A program made the position numbers and the translations under genes. This document shows, in pieces, positions 62,701-64,000 of a DNA stretch of 64,000 bases (position 1 is its first letter; each line of letters opens with the position of its first letter). The DNA is from Maylandia zebra (Eukaryota; Chordata; Actinopteri; Cichliformes; Cichlidae), in NCBI RefSeq assembly GCF_041146795.1, contig NC_135183.1:9784840-9848839 (forward strand). Direction: 5' to 3'. The notes below the pieces were generated by a model. The model saw only the letters and a list, made by a program, of their open reading frames with translations, was not told the origin of the DNA and did not search any database.

Positions 62701-63427
62701 CTGGGCCCAGGCAATGATTTCATGACACAGCCATGCTTGGTTTTAAAGCAGTGTTGCCTGAGGGCCCAAAGATGGCAGATATTCAATACTGATTTGTACT
62801 TGTGCCTCTTGCATGCTGATATTTCTCCTCATTCTAATAATCTTTAGATGAGATATTCTGTGCAATTTAACATTGAGGACCATTATAAATGAGTGAATGG
62901 ACAACTCGAGAATGAGTATTTAAATTGATACCATAGACGTATCTACTAGAAATTCTTCTGAGAAACTGCCTCTTTAAAACGCTTCAGCATTTCTGGAGCA
63001 TTTCTTTGTGTTTCTTGTCTTTCTAATGTGTGATGTGTAGAATCAAAACCCACTTCTGGTCTTTGAATTATGGTGGGTAATATTTTAGGGACTATTTCTA
63101 CAATCACTCCCAAATCTATTAAATATTTTATAGTTTAAAATGTGTAAATATATATGTGCCTAATTGGCCAAAATGCATACTTCTTATTCATGTAAGAGTG
63201 CATCTTATGATTTGTCCTGACTGAAATCTCTTTGTGCGTGCCTCTGTGTTTGCATGTTGCATTCGTGTGCAGAAACCGCCACCAGGCTGTCCCCAGAGTG
63301 CTGCGAGCGGCTTGTGGAGAGCGGAGCCACTAACGTCATCTTCACACTAATCCGTTGCTGTAACAGGAGCGTCCCCTGCATGGACGTCATCACCTTCTCC
63401 ATTCAGATACTTCTCAACCTTTCCAAG
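38738..63427 (+). CDS. aspm: ASPM (abnormal spindle microtubule assembly), N-terminal 3387 codons; gene continues beyond the window
   Basis: Exons: 38738-39013, 39146-39289, 40053-41598, 42312-42407, 43403-43504, 43608-43754, 43853-44092, 44167-44234, 44341-44482, 45468-45598, 46276-46451, 47134-47279, 47529-47614, 47707-47919, 48868-49072, 49423-49571, 50075-50203, 51901-52095, 52417-57696, 57864-58013, 58104-58295, 62130-62322, 63273-63427. Phase is kept at every join. ASPM binds microtubule minus ends at spindle poles with katanin and calmodulin and controls spindle orientation in neural progenitors. An ASH domain lies at about 30-135 ([19 protein letters not shown]). A disordered Ser/Pro-rich exon follows (141-655), with KEN motifs at 25-27 and 240-242. 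Two calponin-homology domains lie near 890-1070 ([20 protein letters not shown]) and 1090-1240 ([16 protein letters not shown]). IQ repeats run from about 1300 to 3280. The Armadillo-like C-terminus begins in the last two exons ([15 protein letters not shown]). Introns hold two hAT elements and LINE fragments. Confidence 0.97.
42660..42765. repeat. Teleost retroelement tail fragment in ASPM intron 4
   Basis: Reads 'CAGGGTTGCAGGGGATGGAC', 'CACAGGGTGAATGCCAGGCT' and 'AGGTTGCCAGTC', a degraded form of a widespread fish repeat tail. Confidence 0.4.
43130..43320. repeat. Teleost interspersed repeat in ASPM intron 4
   Basis: Contains 'TTTGGTGACAGTGGGAAGG', 'AAAAACTCCCCTTTAACAGG' and 'GCGATCTGCTGCGATTAGTT', which I recognise as part of a repeat common in percomorph genomes. 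No coding capacity. Confidence 0.55.
45850..46200 (-). mobile_element. LINE fragment in ASPM intron 10
   Basis: The minus-strand frame 46183-45953 reads [20 protein letters not shown] and [18 protein letters not shown]. This corresponds to the C-terminal '[11 protein letters not shown] ... LHWLPVxxRIxFK' motif of fish non-LTR reverse transcriptases. Only this end is present. Confidence 0.7.
50490..51871 (+). mobile_element. hAT transposon copy in ASPM intron 17, close to the acceptor of exon 18
   Basis: Its termini TAGAGCTGGGCGATA and TATCGCCCAGCTCTA are perfect inverses. The 8-bp duplication GTTTAATG flanks it (50482-50489, 51872-51879), diagnostic of hAT. At about 50850-50975 the plus strand reads [19 protein letters not shown] and KSGNTIN with one in-frame stop, a decayed BED zinc finger. 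Later internal sequence (about 51060-51340) looks like a second nested repeat. The right end lies 29 nt before exon 18. Confidence 0.9.
52417..57696 (+). other. aspm: ASPM exon 19, giant IQ-repeat exon (5280 nt, 1760 codons)
   Basis: A single uninterrupted exon, phase 0 at both ends, coding residues 1398-3157. It corresponds to the large IQ exon of mammalian ASPM (human exon 18, about 4.7 kb). Nearly every 22-27 residues there is an IQ-type core such as [12 protein letters not shown] or [12 protein letters not shown], which forms a long helix bound by calmodulin or light chains. Its greater length than the mammalian exon is explained by the 657-bp tandem array inside it. Confidence 0.93.
54405..57402 (+). 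repeat. 657-bp in-frame tandem repeat array within ASPM exon 19
   Basis: The block beginning [20 protein letters not shown] starts at nucleotides 54409, 55066, 55723, 56380 and 57037, exactly 657 bp apart (219 codons). There are four full units and a partial fifth that ends about 57402, where the sequence turns from GQERENF-like to QERAKF. Each unit carries nine IQ-type motifs. Copies differ at only a handful of codons, far less than neighbouring IQ repeats differ from each other, so the amplification or homogenisation is recent. Confidence 0.95.
58756..58812. repeat. Perfect 24-bp inverted repeat with 9-nt loop
   Basis: Left arm 58756-58779 and right arm 58789-58812 are exact reverse complements. 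The loop TGCCTCCTG copies part of the arm. It lies within the LINE fragment, so it probably arose by a local replication slip or template switch. Confidence 0.9.
58966..60164. mobile_element. Second hAT element nested in the LINE of ASPM intron 21
   Basis: Ends TAGGGCTGGGTGATATGG and ATCGCCCACCCCTA are inverted and related to the ends of the 50490 element. The 8-bp duplication CTTGTGAC is at 58958-58965 and 60165-60172. No transposase frame remains. The inner part from about 59070 ('CACTATAAGGCACACATAAA', 'GCATTACGGCTGCC') resembles another repeat found in fish and may be a further nested insertion. Confidence 0.85.
61316..62129 (+). other. Remainder of ASPM intron 21
   Basis: AT-rich with a (TTA)n run at about 61549-61571 followed by poly-T. 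No exon or recognised repeat seen. The acceptor of the next exon is at 62128-62129. Confidence 0.5.
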
Positions 63428-63842
63428 GTACTGCAGACACAGAACAGCACTTTGTATTTTATGCTTCCTCATGAAGTAATCCGGTACTCTCAGGTTATAA
63501 ACATAAAAGGTAAACCGGTTAATTAGTTTAGTGTGACATTAAAGCTGAAGGTAGACAGTTGTTTATTTTTTGTTTTTGTTTTCCTACAGGCCCAACATTA
63601 GATTAAGCTGTTTTAACTGTCTGTAGACACATGAAATGGAGGAGATGTTTTAGCTTATATTTTGCTATCTCCACCTCCTCCACTCCTCAGTTCCAGCATA
63701 TTTAACAATGTCAGTGTCAGATTTCACCTAAGACTAAGGGTAGGACAGCAACCTCCTTGTGACTAGAAAGAAATTATAGTTTCCCATTGGTTGCATTGAA
63801 TTTCTTCACATTAGGCAAAAGTTAACAAGTATTTCCACCTAG

Positions 63843-64000
63843 GTGTGTCACGATACTGGACATTAGTAGTCGGTACAAACAGCAGTAGAACTGAACAATT
63901 CTCACAGCCCAATTCGATACCAAAACAGAAATGATCTGAAGTGACATCTCGCATACTCGACCATAAACTGCCTCATTAAAGTCATTTTTAAAACACTGGC
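63843..64000. mobile_element. Possible left end of a hAT-like element at the window edge
   Basis: 'AGGTGTGTCACGATACTGG' followed by 'CAATTCGATACC' resembles the termini of hAT-like elements in fish. The other end lies outside the window, so no target duplication can be checked. Confidence 0.3.

Overview
The window is nuclear DNA from a ray-finned fish, most likely a percomorph (cichlid-like). It has AT-rich introns and intergenic DNA, short phase-consistent GT-AG exons, and a teleost repeat load of hAT, Harbinger, Tc1-like, LINE and tRNA-derived SINE copies. There are no bacterial operons, CRISPR arrays or phage genes. Family names come from recognising translated exons by eye; no database search was possible.

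Layout, left to right. (1) 1-2539: the 5' end of an FNBP1/FNBP1L-type F-BAR gene on the minus strand, of which only the first coding exon lies inside. (2) 5295-11705 (+): a 12-exon paralogue of the mitochondrial methylcrotonoyl-CoA carboxylase beta subunit (MCCC2), 575 codons, with a well-kept N-terminal carboxyltransferase half and a badly eroded C-terminal half. (3) 12681-14224: a degenerate PIF/Harbinger transposon with a 3-bp target duplication, lying between two convergent genes. (4) 15250-24428 (-): RPE65, 14 coding exons, 532 aa, all iron ligands present. (5) 24429-27832: intergenic DNA with a (CA)n tract, a strong hairpin and a diverged tandem duplication. (6) 27833-34479 (-): DEPDC1, 12 coding exons, 867 aa. 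(7) 34480-38737: a divergent intergenic region with LINE fragments in opposite orientations, a tRNA-His gene, and two G2/M-type promoters facing away from each other. (8) 38738-63427 (+): ASPM, 23 coding exons (3387 codons) inside the window, continuing past its right edge.

The exon models were built from splice sites and reading phase. MCCC2-like, RPE65 and DEPDC1 each sum to an exact multiple of three ending in a stop, and the ASPM exons keep phase throughout, which supports the boundaries.

How the genes relate: RPE65 (visual-cycle isomerohydrolase) next to DEPDC1 is a neighbour pair known from other vertebrates. DEPDC1 and ASPM are both mitotic genes, and both upstream regions carry a CCAAT box plus a CHR-like TTTGAA element. 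The most unusual features are a near-identical 657-bp (219-aa) tandem repeat, about 4.6 copies, inside the giant ASPM IQ exon; the lopsided decay of the MCCC2 paralogue; and a hAT insertion 29 nt upstream of an ASPM exon whose target duplication contains a candidate branch point.
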